DNA from: Pezicula radicicola
Taxonomy: Eukaryota > Ascomycota > Leotiomycetes > Helotiales > Dermateaceae
Direction: 5' to 3'
NCBI GenBank assembly: GCA_003008705.1
Contig: PDUO01000007.1
Span: 1,369,939-1,433,938 of the forward strand
Length of the DNA: 64,000 nucleotides
The notes beneath the pieces were generated by a model. It worked only from the letters and a program-made list of their open reading frames with translations, searched no databases and was not told the origin of the DNA. Made by a program: the position numbers and the translations under genes. Positions within the stretch are counted from its first letter, which is position 1, and each line of letters opens with the position of its first letter. This document shows, piece by piece, positions 24,382-35,500 of this stretch.

Positions 24382-26380
24382 ATGACAGTCTGGAGATGGC
24401 TTCTCTTCGCCTTTGGATTTGTACGTGCTCCAATCGTCCCCACGAGAATAGAGAACAAAAAAAGCAAAGAAACAACCTCTGAAATTATTTGCAGTTTGTC
24501 CTCTACAATTTCAGTCTTTGCATCTATAGACTTTATTTCCATCCACTCTCAAAATTTCCGGGTCCAAAGATCGCCGCCTTATCAGACTATTGGATTTGTT
24601 CTCGCTGGTAATTACGATTTCTAGCCCAAGCTCCTTTGATCAGACTTGATATGTCAACGTACTAAAATCCTGTAGGCTAAGTGGCTACTGGCCCTCTGAG
24701 ATCGAAAGACTTCACAAAGAATATGGTGAAGCAACGAACCCCATGGCGAATGAAGCATCAATACTGATAAGTCTATAGGTGACATTGTCCGTATAGCACC
24801 AAATGACCTTTCTTTCTTGCGAACGCAATCTCTCAAAGGTAGGCGCACCAGCTTAACTAACGCCAAATCATCCAAACCTGAACAAGCTATTCAGATATCT
24901 ACTCGAACTCCACTCACCAGTTTCACAAATTCCCGACCTTCTATCGCCAAAGTGATACACCTGGGTCTATCGGCACAGAAACTGACCCTTTGAAGCATCA
25001 AGAATATCGTAAACTGCTCGGACCTGGTTTCAGTGCTCCAGCTCTAAAGGCTCAGACTTCTATAGTAATACATTATGTAGATCACCTCGTCCGGCAGCTC
25101 AAGATAAATGGACAGAAGCCGGGCGGGACAAATATTACCAGATGGAACCAGTGGCTGGCCTTTGACGTGATCATGGATTTATCATTTGGGGAGTCTTTGA
25201 AGAACGTAGAGCGAGGTGCGTAATATAATTACCCCAGCAAAAGAGAACCCAGAATTGACAAAGAACATTCAATATACAGGTGAAGGCCACCCCTGGGTGA
25301 CGATGCTCACTGGCTCAGGATTTCAAGTCGCCTTAGGATATGTATTGAGGCGGCAACATCCATTTTTCACATCAATCATACGCAGAGTGCTGGTCAACAA
25401 AGCAAGCAAATATATGCGTGAACAACATCTCCAAAGAAGCCGAGACATGGCCATTAAGCGCCTGAAAAACAAGAATCCAGACCGTGTAGATCTCTTCTCT
25501 CATCTGATCGGCACCAAATCAGAACCCAGCGTCGAGTTTTTGGCAGCCCAAGGCTCCACACTGGTTGCTGCGGGCACTGAAACAACGTCTACTTTTTTGT
25601 CAGCAGCGACCTACTATCTACTGCACAATCCCGATAAGTTGAACAAGATGCAGGACGAGGTTCGAGGAGCCTTCGCAGATGATGCAGAGATTGATGGAGA
25701 GAATACGAAGAAACTACCGTACTTGAATGCTGTGATTGAGGAGGGTCTGCGAATCTTCCCCCCAGCTCCATTTGGGCTTCCAAGACTTTGTCCAGGAGCG
25801 TTTATTGATGGGGTTTGGGTTCCTCGAGGGGTATGTTGTCTCTGTTTTATTTGTATAGCTCCTTGCAGCCTTATAGACATTCACGTAAGCTAATATAATA
25901 CACAAATAGACAGTAGTAGCCACTGCAGGTCACGCAACGGTTCATGATCCCCGCTACTTTCACCTACCCCAAGAATTTCATCCAGAAAGATGGCTCCCTT
26001 CCGATCATCCAGAGTATGACGTTCGGTTCGCAGACGACATAAAGGACGCTTCGAAACCATTCTCAATTGGTCCGAGGTGGTGCATTGGATCTTACCTGTC
26101 GTATATAGAGATGCGGTAAGTGATCTCTTTCGTCTTTGTTAGCTTGACGTCCGCTGTGGATATATGAAAAGCGGATGTAGTTCCTCTATCTTGCAGCGTT
26201 CAGAGCAGAAGTGGCTAATACGATTCATCGAGGAATAGCATAACATTGGCGAAGATCGCATGGAATTTTGACTGGGCTATTGATCCTAGTTATGAAGGGG
26301 ATTTCGTGAAGGATGCAAGATTACTAGGGCTTTGGAGGGCACCCGATCTTATGGTTAATTATACACCTGCTGTACACTGA
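24382..26380 (+). CDS. Cytochrome P450 (CYP65-like), third of the cluster
   Basis: A haem monooxygenase. Eight exons close perfectly in frame to 493 residues: 24382-24420, 24495-24607, 24676-24725, 24779-24838, 24895-25215, 25280-25830, 25910-26115 and 26239-26380. Motifs in order are the N-terminal anchor [10 protein letters not shown], the hinge [28 protein letters not shown]-helix [10 protein letters not shown] near residue 291, ExxR in IEEGLRIFP, the ERW motif and haem loop [10 protein letters not shown] near residue 430. All key residues are present, so it should be functional. It shares the GHPWV and SIGPR features with isotrichodermin C-15 hydroxylase-like P450s. It is the last recognisable gene of the cluster; only repeats follow for several kilobases. 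Confidence 0.9.
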
Positions 26381-26881
26381 ACATGATATGTTTTCTTGGT
26401 CTTTCTTACAATATTTGCTAAAGAGAGACAACGTTAAGGAAGTTATTTGGTATTAAAATATTATTTACTTAGCTATGTCTATTTTGTGTTAGCTAGTAAT
26501 ATATGCCTATTAAACTAAGTGTTGGAATGAATGGTTTCTGATATCACGTGCAAATTACATAAGCACGCTATCGGTGTGCCGGGCCAATCAGAGGCTTCGC
26601 CCTGCCGGGCCATGCCGCACGACTAGCCTAATCGGGACTAGTGGGCAAGCATATCAAGACCTCCATTCTAGCACTTAGTTAGAACTAGACATGAGGAATA
26701 GAACCATATGAACCAGAACCATCGGAACGAAGAACAGAGATCAATATATTGATTATAGTAAACCGACACTAAGTATAAAATTAAAATCTTAAACTTTAGC
26801 TTATAAGATATAATAGTTGTTAGACTAAAAATATAACTTAATTCTAGCAAAGCTGGTTTTAAATCCTCATCTGTACGTGAT

Positions 26882-27108
26882 AAGGGTTCATTATACTAGA
26901 ATACTATAATAAAATATTAATAGGCCTAGCTGTTTAGCTGCTCTGATTATACTACTATAGGTATTGAAGACAAGGAAAAAAGGAGCTGCTGTTATAAGTC
27001 CTTATATAGAGGAATCGTTCTTAAGCGGATTTATAGCTGAAAGATATAGCGAATAATAGGGTAGAAGCTACGTTAAATGCGGCTAATAAGACCCGGCTAG
27101 GTATACAG
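26882..27108. repeat. RIP-like degraded repeat, copy A
   Basis: This stretch is similar to 30202-30460. The two differ mainly by C/T and G/A exchanges, for example tttagctgctctgattatac here against tttagctgccctgattatgc there, plus small insertions. The excess of T and A in this copy is what repeat-induced point mutation produces. No intact coding frame is left. Confidence 0.65.
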
Positions 27109-27213
27109 GAATTTATCATTAGGAGTAGCTGTCCCGGGTTAGTAAATACAATTTTAGAGGAAAGAGCCGTGACTAGCGTGTTAACTAGGTTTTCGATGTA
27201 TGTAGCGCTGTGT

Positions 27214-27333
27214 CTACGAAGGACAAGTTTTTTAAACTTGAGCCTGGTCCAAGCGTTTTTGCTATAAAAAGTTTTGATTTTGGTGAAGAAACGCTTAGAC
27301 CAGGCTCAAGTTTAAAAAACTTGTCCTTCGTAG
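27214..27333. repeat. 120-bp hairpin with arms of about 44 bp
   Basis: The arm starting CTACGAAGGACAAGTTTTTT at 27214 is complemented almost perfectly by the arm ending at 27333, with a loop of about 30 bp. It resembles a small foldback element. One copy only was seen. Confidence 0.85.
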
Positions 27334-28634
27334 TAAAGAATGGTATTAGTCAGCATTTAGCTCTCTAGCTAGACTTAGTATACCGGTGAAAGAAGAGAAG
27401 TGTATAGCTACTAACGAATAGGCGATGTAGTAAGTAGACTAAGTAGAAGTAAAATATAATAGTTTTATATAACTTAAATTATAAGTTATATAAGTTATAT
27501 AAGGCTTATAATTTAAATTATATAAAGTTTATAACTTAAACTATATAAACCTTATAGTTTAAATTATATAACCCTTATATTTTAAACTTTAAATAATTTA
27601 TTTTTAGTATATATAAGTATTTTCTAATACTTTAGTTATAATATAACACTATACTTAGGTTAGTTATTAAATCTACTTAAGCCTACCTATCTAAAGGTCT
27701 TAATTATATCCGAATACGGGAGGATGTCTTAGGCGATAATGAGTTAGACCTAAGGGTCTTTAGGCGGATGTTAAGCGAGGAGATAACAATAGTAATTCTC
27801 AAATATCCGACTTCTTAGCCTAGTGGCTCGTAAGAAGAATCTCTTAAATAAGGCGCGCTATCGAGAGCTGTTCGAACACCTACTAAGCTTCTCTGATTAA
27901 GTACAGGAAGCTAGAATCAAATACGTAGACGCTCTTCTCCGCTTACTACTTTGCCGCCTTCTACTACGCTTTGAGCCATATGGAGACGACTTTGGTAGAG
28001 CCCTTCAATTTCATAGCTGCGTCACGAATCGAAAACCTAGTGGCAAGCACACTGTGGGATCATTTAGTAGACTTCCTTCACCATATTAAGACTCCTCAAG
28101 AGTTATTGCAATTTGCCATTCCCGCTATTGCTTCTAGCTTATTGCTTGATAGTCAGGTATCTACAGAAAGACAAGATGGATGTAGATCGGCGAATCTAGA
28201 TGATAGACACATGCGTATACTGCGGTCCTTGGCTAAGTTTCTTGAGCAAAGAATAGAGCTTCTTCAAACCTTGTGTTCGTTTGAAGTAACAGCAGGTTTT
28301 GGCATACTTCTGTGAAATTGAAATGAAAATGATATGGCCGCGCAGGGCTGCTGCGGTGTCTGGGTGACGACTCCACTATTTCATACTTCATATCATTTGC
28401 TATTGACATCACATTCGTAATCAACTCTCATTTTTGGCATCACCAGGTAAGCTGTAATATGTGTATTATACACCTAATATCACTGTTTTTTCTGTTATGC
28501 AATTGTATGTAAAACAAACTGAGAGTACTATTCTTGGGGGAAAAAAGGCAATTTTACAATGAGTTAATTGGCTTCAAGTTCCAATATTTGCCAACAGAAA
28601 ATCCTCGATGCCGTAAACTTCGGGTGGCTGTGAA
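27334..28634. other. AT-rich relic DNA
   Basis: Around 27475-27600 the sequence is a run of interlocking AT palindromes (ttataagttatataag-like). An open frame at 27971-28315 (+, 114 codons) has no domain I recognise, no clear promoter or splice sites, and is flanked by degraded repeats. I do not call it a gene. Confidence 0.4.
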
Positions 28635-29050
28635 GTGAATGCTTCGCTTCGATCAACAGGAGGGGGCAGTATCAAAGGCGCGGGATCGCATGATCTATAC
28701 TTAGGGTTAATGACCGTTGAACAGAATAAGGATCGTGAAAGGAGAGGTTCATGGACTGCTACATATCGTAATCTAGAAAGTTCTAATGAGCCGATGTCCG
28801 TAAAACAAGTTGCTACAAGGCAATTACCGCTTGGGATTCAGTGCCCGCAGAGTTTCCAAGGGGATTCTCTCTCACAAAATTTCCTCCGCAAGAAGTTCCT
28901 CCAGGAGTTTCTTTAGTTGAACGCCATCCTAGCGGTATTCTAAAGTATTTAACCCAAAACGGCCTCAATGCTGGTAATGATGCAGCGATCGTAAAGGATC
29001 CCGGTTCGATAAAAGAGTATATCGCCGAGCTATATAAGTCCCCTAAGTGA
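28635..29050 (+). pseudogene. Coding remnant of unknown family
   Basis: Two overlapping frames (28635-28916 and 28841-29050) together look like one older coding stretch broken by a frameshift near 28850. The second frame has coding-like composition (charged, Pro-rich start, then a mixed helix-like segment ending at 29050). I do not recognise the family. It sits among degraded repeats and has no visible start. Confidence 0.3.
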
Positions 29051-29340
29051 TTTTATTAGTAGTATAGAACTATATAAAAGATATTAAGTAAATTAACTAA
29101 ACTTACAAAATAGGTCTTCGCTCTTCCATGTATCATACATTTTAGTAAAGCGGAGTATAGAAGCAATACAAGCACTATGAGAAATATCGTTAGTGATTTT
29201 GTATTAAACAGGAACGGTATTAAAATATTTACAGGGCACTCATAGAGAATAAAGTGATTACAGAGAGTTTCTGCCGAATAGGAATTTTAAGAGCTAGAAT
29301 GTTAAATATATTAGTAAGGTATAACAAAAACAGACACTTA

Positions 29341-30110
29341 TATAAAATCACCTACTCCATAACTCTCGGATAGGTAGAGCTACAATAATTATGTCTGTAA
29401 AACTACCGATAGTATAAACTGAAAGGAATAGCGCGTTTCTGTTTATACAGGAGATAGGCTTTCCCGCCATCGACGCACTGAAATTCCAAATATCTGTTAC
29501 AGGTATACATTGAAAAATGATAGCTACCGTGAAAGAAATAGCCTGGAGGATTGTAAAAGCTATAAGAAACCAAATATATTGCCGTAGTCCATCTAAGGTG
29601 AATATTCGAAGGTAAAAGGTAAGAACTGAGAGTTTCGCAAAAGTGAGGCTTAAGACGTTCGAGATTTCACTAAGCCAAGTCATCTAGCGGCAGCTCGTTA
29701 GTATAATGAATAGAGTGAGACGCAAGATTAAACTATACTTCGATTAACAATGATATGTTCGTAGCAGGAATATCCCAGATATGTCCTCCGCCACCGAGTT
29801 TTACGGCTAAGTCAGGGTTAGTATATAGTAACATAAAAAGCTCATGTCTAAGTTGCAGTAGGAGCTTACCTTCACAGCATGTAGCAAATTGTACTAAAAT
29901 GAAAATCTATTATAAGAAATACTTCTTAATATTTGTGATCCTATATGTTATCCCTAATAGATTTCAAACTTACTAAGGCTAGAATAATTATCCAGTCGTC
30001 CCGCTCAAACGATTTCATGATTCGGATTCTTGTATAGATCCTAAGAAGGACGAAAAGAGTTGTAACGCCTGTTATTATACTCATAAACAGGTAAATCTGA
30101 GTTGCTCGGG
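29341..30110 (-). pseudogene. Remnant of a PTH11/SAT4-type integral membrane protein (rhodopsin-like fold)
   Basis: Pieces of a seven-helix fungal membrane protein are visible on the minus strand in correct order. Near 30100-29990 is a helix followed by the conserved ERDDWIIILAL. Near 29810-29750 is GGGGHIWDIPATN, the family's G+HIWD motif. The 29683-29348 frame carries helices with KLSVLTFYLRIF, FQCIPV and DIIIVALPIRELW. The C-terminal cytoplasmic tail and last helix are missing after 29348, and no start codon is found upstream because a stop lies just before the first helix. The gene therefore looks truncated at both ends and is probably not functional. Confidence 0.72.
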
Positions 30111-30201
30111 ATTCTGGTTTCTATATTAATTACATAGTTAGGACTTGTTATTGAAAACAAAACGTATTAGGGAAGAAATACCCCATAATTAGGTGGTATA
30201 G

Positions 30202-30460
30202 AAGGGTTCATCGTGTTCGAATGCTACAATAAAATGTTGCTAGGCCTATAAAAGAAAGTTTAAGGGAGAATATGGCCTGGCGTTTAGCTGCCCTGATTAT
30301 GCTACTGTAGATATCGAATACAAAAAAAAAATGAGCCGCCGTCACAAGTACTTATACAGGGAAATCGTTGGCATTGTCTAATCTAGATCGTCCTTAAGCA
30401 GGGTTTATGGCTGAAAGATATAGCGAAGAATGCGGCTAACAAGACCTGGCCAGAAGTTAT
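30202..30460. repeat. RIP-like degraded repeat, copy B
   Basis: Partner of 26882-27108. This copy keeps more C and G at the differing positions, so it is closer to the ancestral sequence. Confidence 0.6.
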
Positions 30461-30490
30461 TAGTTAGGTATGTTAAACTCTATTAGGTCT

Positions 30491-30574
30491 TACTCGTACT
30501 AGGGATGAATAAACGTTAATTATTGGGTGACGAGCCACGTTAAATTTAACGTTTATTCATCCTTAGTTCGAGTA
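30491..30574. mobile_element. 84-bp palindromic MITE, copy 7
   Basis: Same element, the only copy found outside the terpene cluster. No further copy was seen to the right of it. Confidence 0.9.
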
Positions 30575-32569
30575 TAGCTAGCAGCGAGGTCCGTTTTCGT
30601 TAAGTATAAGAGAAGTTTATACACTATAATGTAAATCATGTGAAATTGAACGAAGAATGGCAAGCTGGCCAAGATTATTAGTGTGATACAGACGATCAAT
30701 AGATGCTGAGTGATCTCCGGTTCTAGTTCGAGGAAGGATTGTTATTTAGTACAAAAGGGAAACTAGGGGGAGTTGGGGAATTGGACGACCCGCGACAACC
30801 CACGACAACCTATGAGGCGGGCGGCTGCCGCCCCAAATTTGCAGGCTGAATTTGGGAAGGCAATGGTGAAGCCGCGAAGGGGTTAAGAGCTAAGCACAAC
30901 CCCTTTCCCAAGGAATAACATCCCAGATAAATCTCAATTTTATGCGCAGTGTCAGTTGCGCTATCTTAACCATGCAGCCAGCCAGCCATGTGTCTCCTGC
31001 AAGAATGTATGGCACTTGCCTTAAGTGAACAGGTATGTCATACCACGTGACAATTTCTAAACTAATAGCATGTGAGAAATGGAGGAACGAAGTCACTACA
31101 ATAGGGTGGAAAGATGAGGTTATTAACACAGTAATATATCAACTAATTGATATCAACGATCCTAAGCGAGCATCGCACCAGCAGTGTGGAATTGCTTTTG
31201 TCTCTAGTCGTATTGTCAGGGCCTGATAGTGATGTCTCCTTATCGTAAATCTTTGAGGACTCGAATAGACGTGAAGACTAGAAATTCTATGCACATATAT
31301 CTTAGTAGGCTGTTAGAATATACTAAGCTAGATTTAGGTCGTTGACAGTCGTCTGCGCTAGCTATTTAGGAAATATTCTTGTGTAGTGTTACAGGAAAAT
31401 TAGGTGTTTATGCACACACGTCAGCTATACGTTAGTTACTTCTATTTCATGTATATATACACCCTCTCTCGACCTCACTTCATTCTATAATCGAGTCCTA
31501 TTTTATATATTCAATATGTAGTTAAGAAAGGAGTAAGAAGGCAATGTCGTACAAGGGGTTTCCTCGATCGAATTTTTAATTTTTATAGCACCATATTTTT
31601 GACAAAGTGTTGAGTGTATTATTATAATACGAATTGCATTGGAGTCATTAGGTGGTGGAAAATGGAATTGAATTCAGAGGTTACGGTCACCCAATGTCTC
31701 ATGACCGACTACGGCTCAGGTCGCCTACTAGTTCAGAGTAAATTGTCCATTGATTGAGGGTTTCGTCTAAGGTTAGTTTGCGGTGAATATTCAGCATTAT
31801 CATCATTAATACTTAAGGTCAGCAAAGGCCTACTGTACAAGCAAAAGACAAGTTGCCAAAGTTATTCTTGCGATGCTACCATGTAGAGCTCCATTCTAAG
31901 TTGATCTTTACATTCTTTTTAAAAAGGATCATAAATTCAAAATAAAAATTCTGAGTTATGAGCAATTAGATAGAAGCTCAGCTCACGTCCTTTGTTTATT
32001 ATACCACCGGAATATCGACGCTTCCCGACCTTCAAGCTCACTTAACCCCGCTCCACCTTTGCGCCTTTGCTCAGGTCTGCTCGAGTCCACTCACCCTATT
32101 TAGGCGCCGCAGCGTAGTTAAGGCTCATCTCACTAAGAATCCGTCGATTTTTACGAGGGTTTCGAAAGGTGGCCCCTTAGCTAAAGGTCCCAAATCTCTG
32201 CTTGGTTAGTATAGTATTTAAAGTAACTGCAAAAGGTGTGGTCTATGTTTTGCGAGCTTTTCTTTTAGTAAAAACTGTGTGAGTCCCTCTGTTTATCAGA
32301 ACAAGGAGATAAGTTAGTACTCTGCTAAAAAGTAGATATTTAAAAGAAACTGTGCCAAAGTTTAGAGCCCCGTTCAATCGCTCTTATTTATTCTGAGAAT
32401 CAAACTATTACGCCTAGAACGATCACTCATGTCTAACCTCTACAAACAGAGACAAAATCCAATGAAGATAAGTTAACTGTTGTTTCCTATCCTCTAGATA
32501 TGTTCAAGTTCAATGTACTTCAAAAACTTCTACACTTGAACTCCTAAACAATTCCTTGGCAGTTGCCAA
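30575..32569. other. Intergenic region without a supportable gene
   Basis: Contains a GC-rich patch at about 30780-30870 in otherwise AT-rich DNA. Short frames (for example 30890-31129 and 31035-31226, on opposite strands of the same stretch) show no domains. Confidence 0.4.
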
Positions 32570-35500
32570 TTACGAGGAACAAAGTAGATCATAATTTTCA
32601 TGCTCTTTGAATTGACAACGAATGTCATGCCAGCCACTATTCTCCTTCAACCCTACAAAGCTCCAGGTTAAACAAGCTATACCCACACGTTTATAAAGCG
32701 CAGATGTACTGGAACGAAAAAGTACCAGAGCATATAAAAGCCAGTCGTAGTCCCAGAGGCTTTCAGTGGACATCGGTCGTCGCCTATCCGGAGCAACACT
32801 CCATAGGACACAAATTAGCCTGTCTCCGTTTGATGTCTCTGACACATCATCTTCGAAGAAGGCAAGAACCTTTGATTGACCATTTAGTTGGACATATAAT
32901 AGAGAGGTAAGGTTCCTCTCTTGTCCATCGAACTTGATAAGTCTTGCTTCGATATGTTTCCCTGCAATCAGTGTAGGCAATAATATAAACAATACGATAT
33001 AGGCCACCTTGATATCATATTGCCACAATATGATATCAGAATTTAAATATCGTATCGATTATAATATAGGATTCCTAATATCATATTACTACAATATATA
33101 TTACAACAATTCTTATATTAAACGATTTTCCTATACAAAATCAAGTAGCCTCTGAAACTTTACTCCTATTATTACTATCCTCTGTATTCTCAAAGACCTC
33201 TATATCCTGAATATCAAACCACTTCTTCAAGTACTCTATAGCTTCAAGTACATCACTTCTAAGCTTATTTCGACGGTCTGTAAGGGTTACTTTAGCTCCA
33301 GAGAATAGCCTCTCAGTGTCCGCTGATATAGCTGGAATTATAAGGATATCAATAGCTATAATAGAGAGGTTTAGGTATTCCTTTTACTGCGCTTCCTCAA
33401 GCCACCAATGAAGAGCCTTATATTTCTCTGGAAGTCGAATTCGAGTAGCTTTATAATATCGTTTATACTCATCAGTAATAGAGCTATCGACTAAGCTATT
33501 AAGATCAATATCCTCATTAAGAAAATCGATAAATAGGTTACTCTGAGATGGAGATAGTAGTATTACTTCTATATTACTAGCTAGTTTATATTCATTCTAT
33601 AGTTCAAGTATAAGTTACTTTAACCTAGGAAGCTAACTTATTTCCCATTTCTTCTCACAATAGTACTATTTACGAGAGGGATGGAGAACAACTATAGCTG
33701 TATAAGCTAGTGATTCGTTGGTATTTCAATAATAATCAACGAGTTTCTTCCAGCTAGAATTAAACATTGAAATAAGTAAAGGATTATTGATATACTATAA
33801 TTTACCTTTCTTAAACTCATAAAGAATAAAGTCCATTGATGGGATAACGTCTTCTAATATAGTATCTCTTACTTCGAGCTTTTTTATAGTAGTTTTTATT
33901 GATTTAAGAAAGTAATTGATAGACTTAATATCCTCCTATTTATTAGGTAAGAGTTTATCGTTAAATATTAAGTACTCATTCTTCTTGTCTACCTCACTAC
34001 CCTAAGTATCAATATAAGCTTCAATAGCTGTTTATAGATCAAGATAATGTTTTATTATAATAAACCAAGAGTTCCAATAGGTTATATTATCCCTCACTAA
34101 TTATATACCATCCGTAAGAGTTATAAATTGGTTTATTCGTGGGTTGGAATAGTAGATAAAAACAATAAAATTATAAAGCTTACTAAGTAGGCCTTTCTTC
34201 CTCCATTTAGTTACTTCTACTATTGTAGTATTATATATATCCTTGGGATTATCGTCTTTAATTAGGTTCTTGTTTATAATAAATAGGTAGGCCTGGTAGG
34301 CAAGGTTTAAAATATACCCTTAGTACCGAAGTTATTATTTTATTGGATTGATTTTAATATTAAATTAGGTTTTAAGTACTAATAATTTAATTAGTAAATA
34401 GCTTGATTTAGTAAGTTATTAACTTATAAATTACTAAGTACTTCATTATTATATCATTAGTAGAAGTATTATCCATTATAAAATAGCTAAGCTTTGAAGT
34501 AATTCCCCAATCCTTAATAACCTTAATTAAAAGCTCTACTATTACAGGCCTATTATAAGAAGACTTTAACTCTTTTAGAGTAATTGGTATAGTTGTATAG
34601 TATCCATCCTCACTTAGGAAATAGGCTAATACTCCAAGAATATTATAGTGGTTTAGTGATACCTATATATTATATAAGATATAAATCTTTAACCTTATAG
34701 AATGAAGTATTTATTTCTTCTTATTCTTCTTGATTTCAAATTACCATAGGAGCCAGATTTTGATTATATTATAAGATGATAGTAGGTAGGTTTCGATTCC
34801 GGTATTAAGGTAATAAAGAAGAGCTCGAAATTAGGGATATTCGATAATTCGAAATACAATTGAGTAAGCAACAAGGAACCTAATAAGTAGTAATTCAAGA
34901 ATAGTTGGGTCAATATTACTACTAGAGCTAGTACCAACTCTACAACGCTTATATTACTACTCTACTATAGCTTCAACTACCTCAGCTATAGTGGCTTTAA
35001 CTTGAAGAAGCTTCTACTCACAGGCTGAATTGATAGTAAGTCTATATCCTCCCTTACTTTTATTACCTATCAGATAGTTTATAGGGCCCGTAGTACTACC
35101 TCTACCATCTCTATATAAGTAATCCTTTATTCTCCTATTGATGAGGTAATAACTATACTACTATACCTTCTCCCCCTTCTTATTCTTGTATTCCTTCGTA
35201 GGGTCGGGATCTAGTTGGTGGAGGTATATCTAAGAGTAATAAGTACTAGTACCCTTTGATTTATACTTTTTTAATAACTTAGTAGTCTCCTCTATATTAG
35301 ATGAAGCTACTTTGGATAAGGGGACTTCGGATAGGGGTAGGTTAGAGAGTTCAGAGGAGGTATCGGAACTAATAGAACTAGCTATAGAGTAATGATGGGT
35401 AAACCCTAGGAGTATTGATTACTGAGAATAGCTTAGTAGATTCTTATATAGTGGATAGAGTTCCTTTGAGGTTTGTTTTATCTATTTTAGAGGTATATTA

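Noticed and set aside
27971..28315. 114-codon frame in the relic region
   Set aside because: It has no recognised family, no splice context and is surrounded by degraded repeats. It could be a fragment but cannot be supported as a gene.
20000..30000. A ribosomal-peptide precursor for the UstYa-like proteins
   Set aside because: I looked for a signal-peptide frame with repeated core segments separated by Lys-Arg sites and found none nearby. The cluster is therefore described as terpenoid, not peptide.
26860..30230. tRNA-like strings (ggttcat, gttcgaatgc)
   Set aside because: No complete A box, B box and cloverleaf could be built around them.
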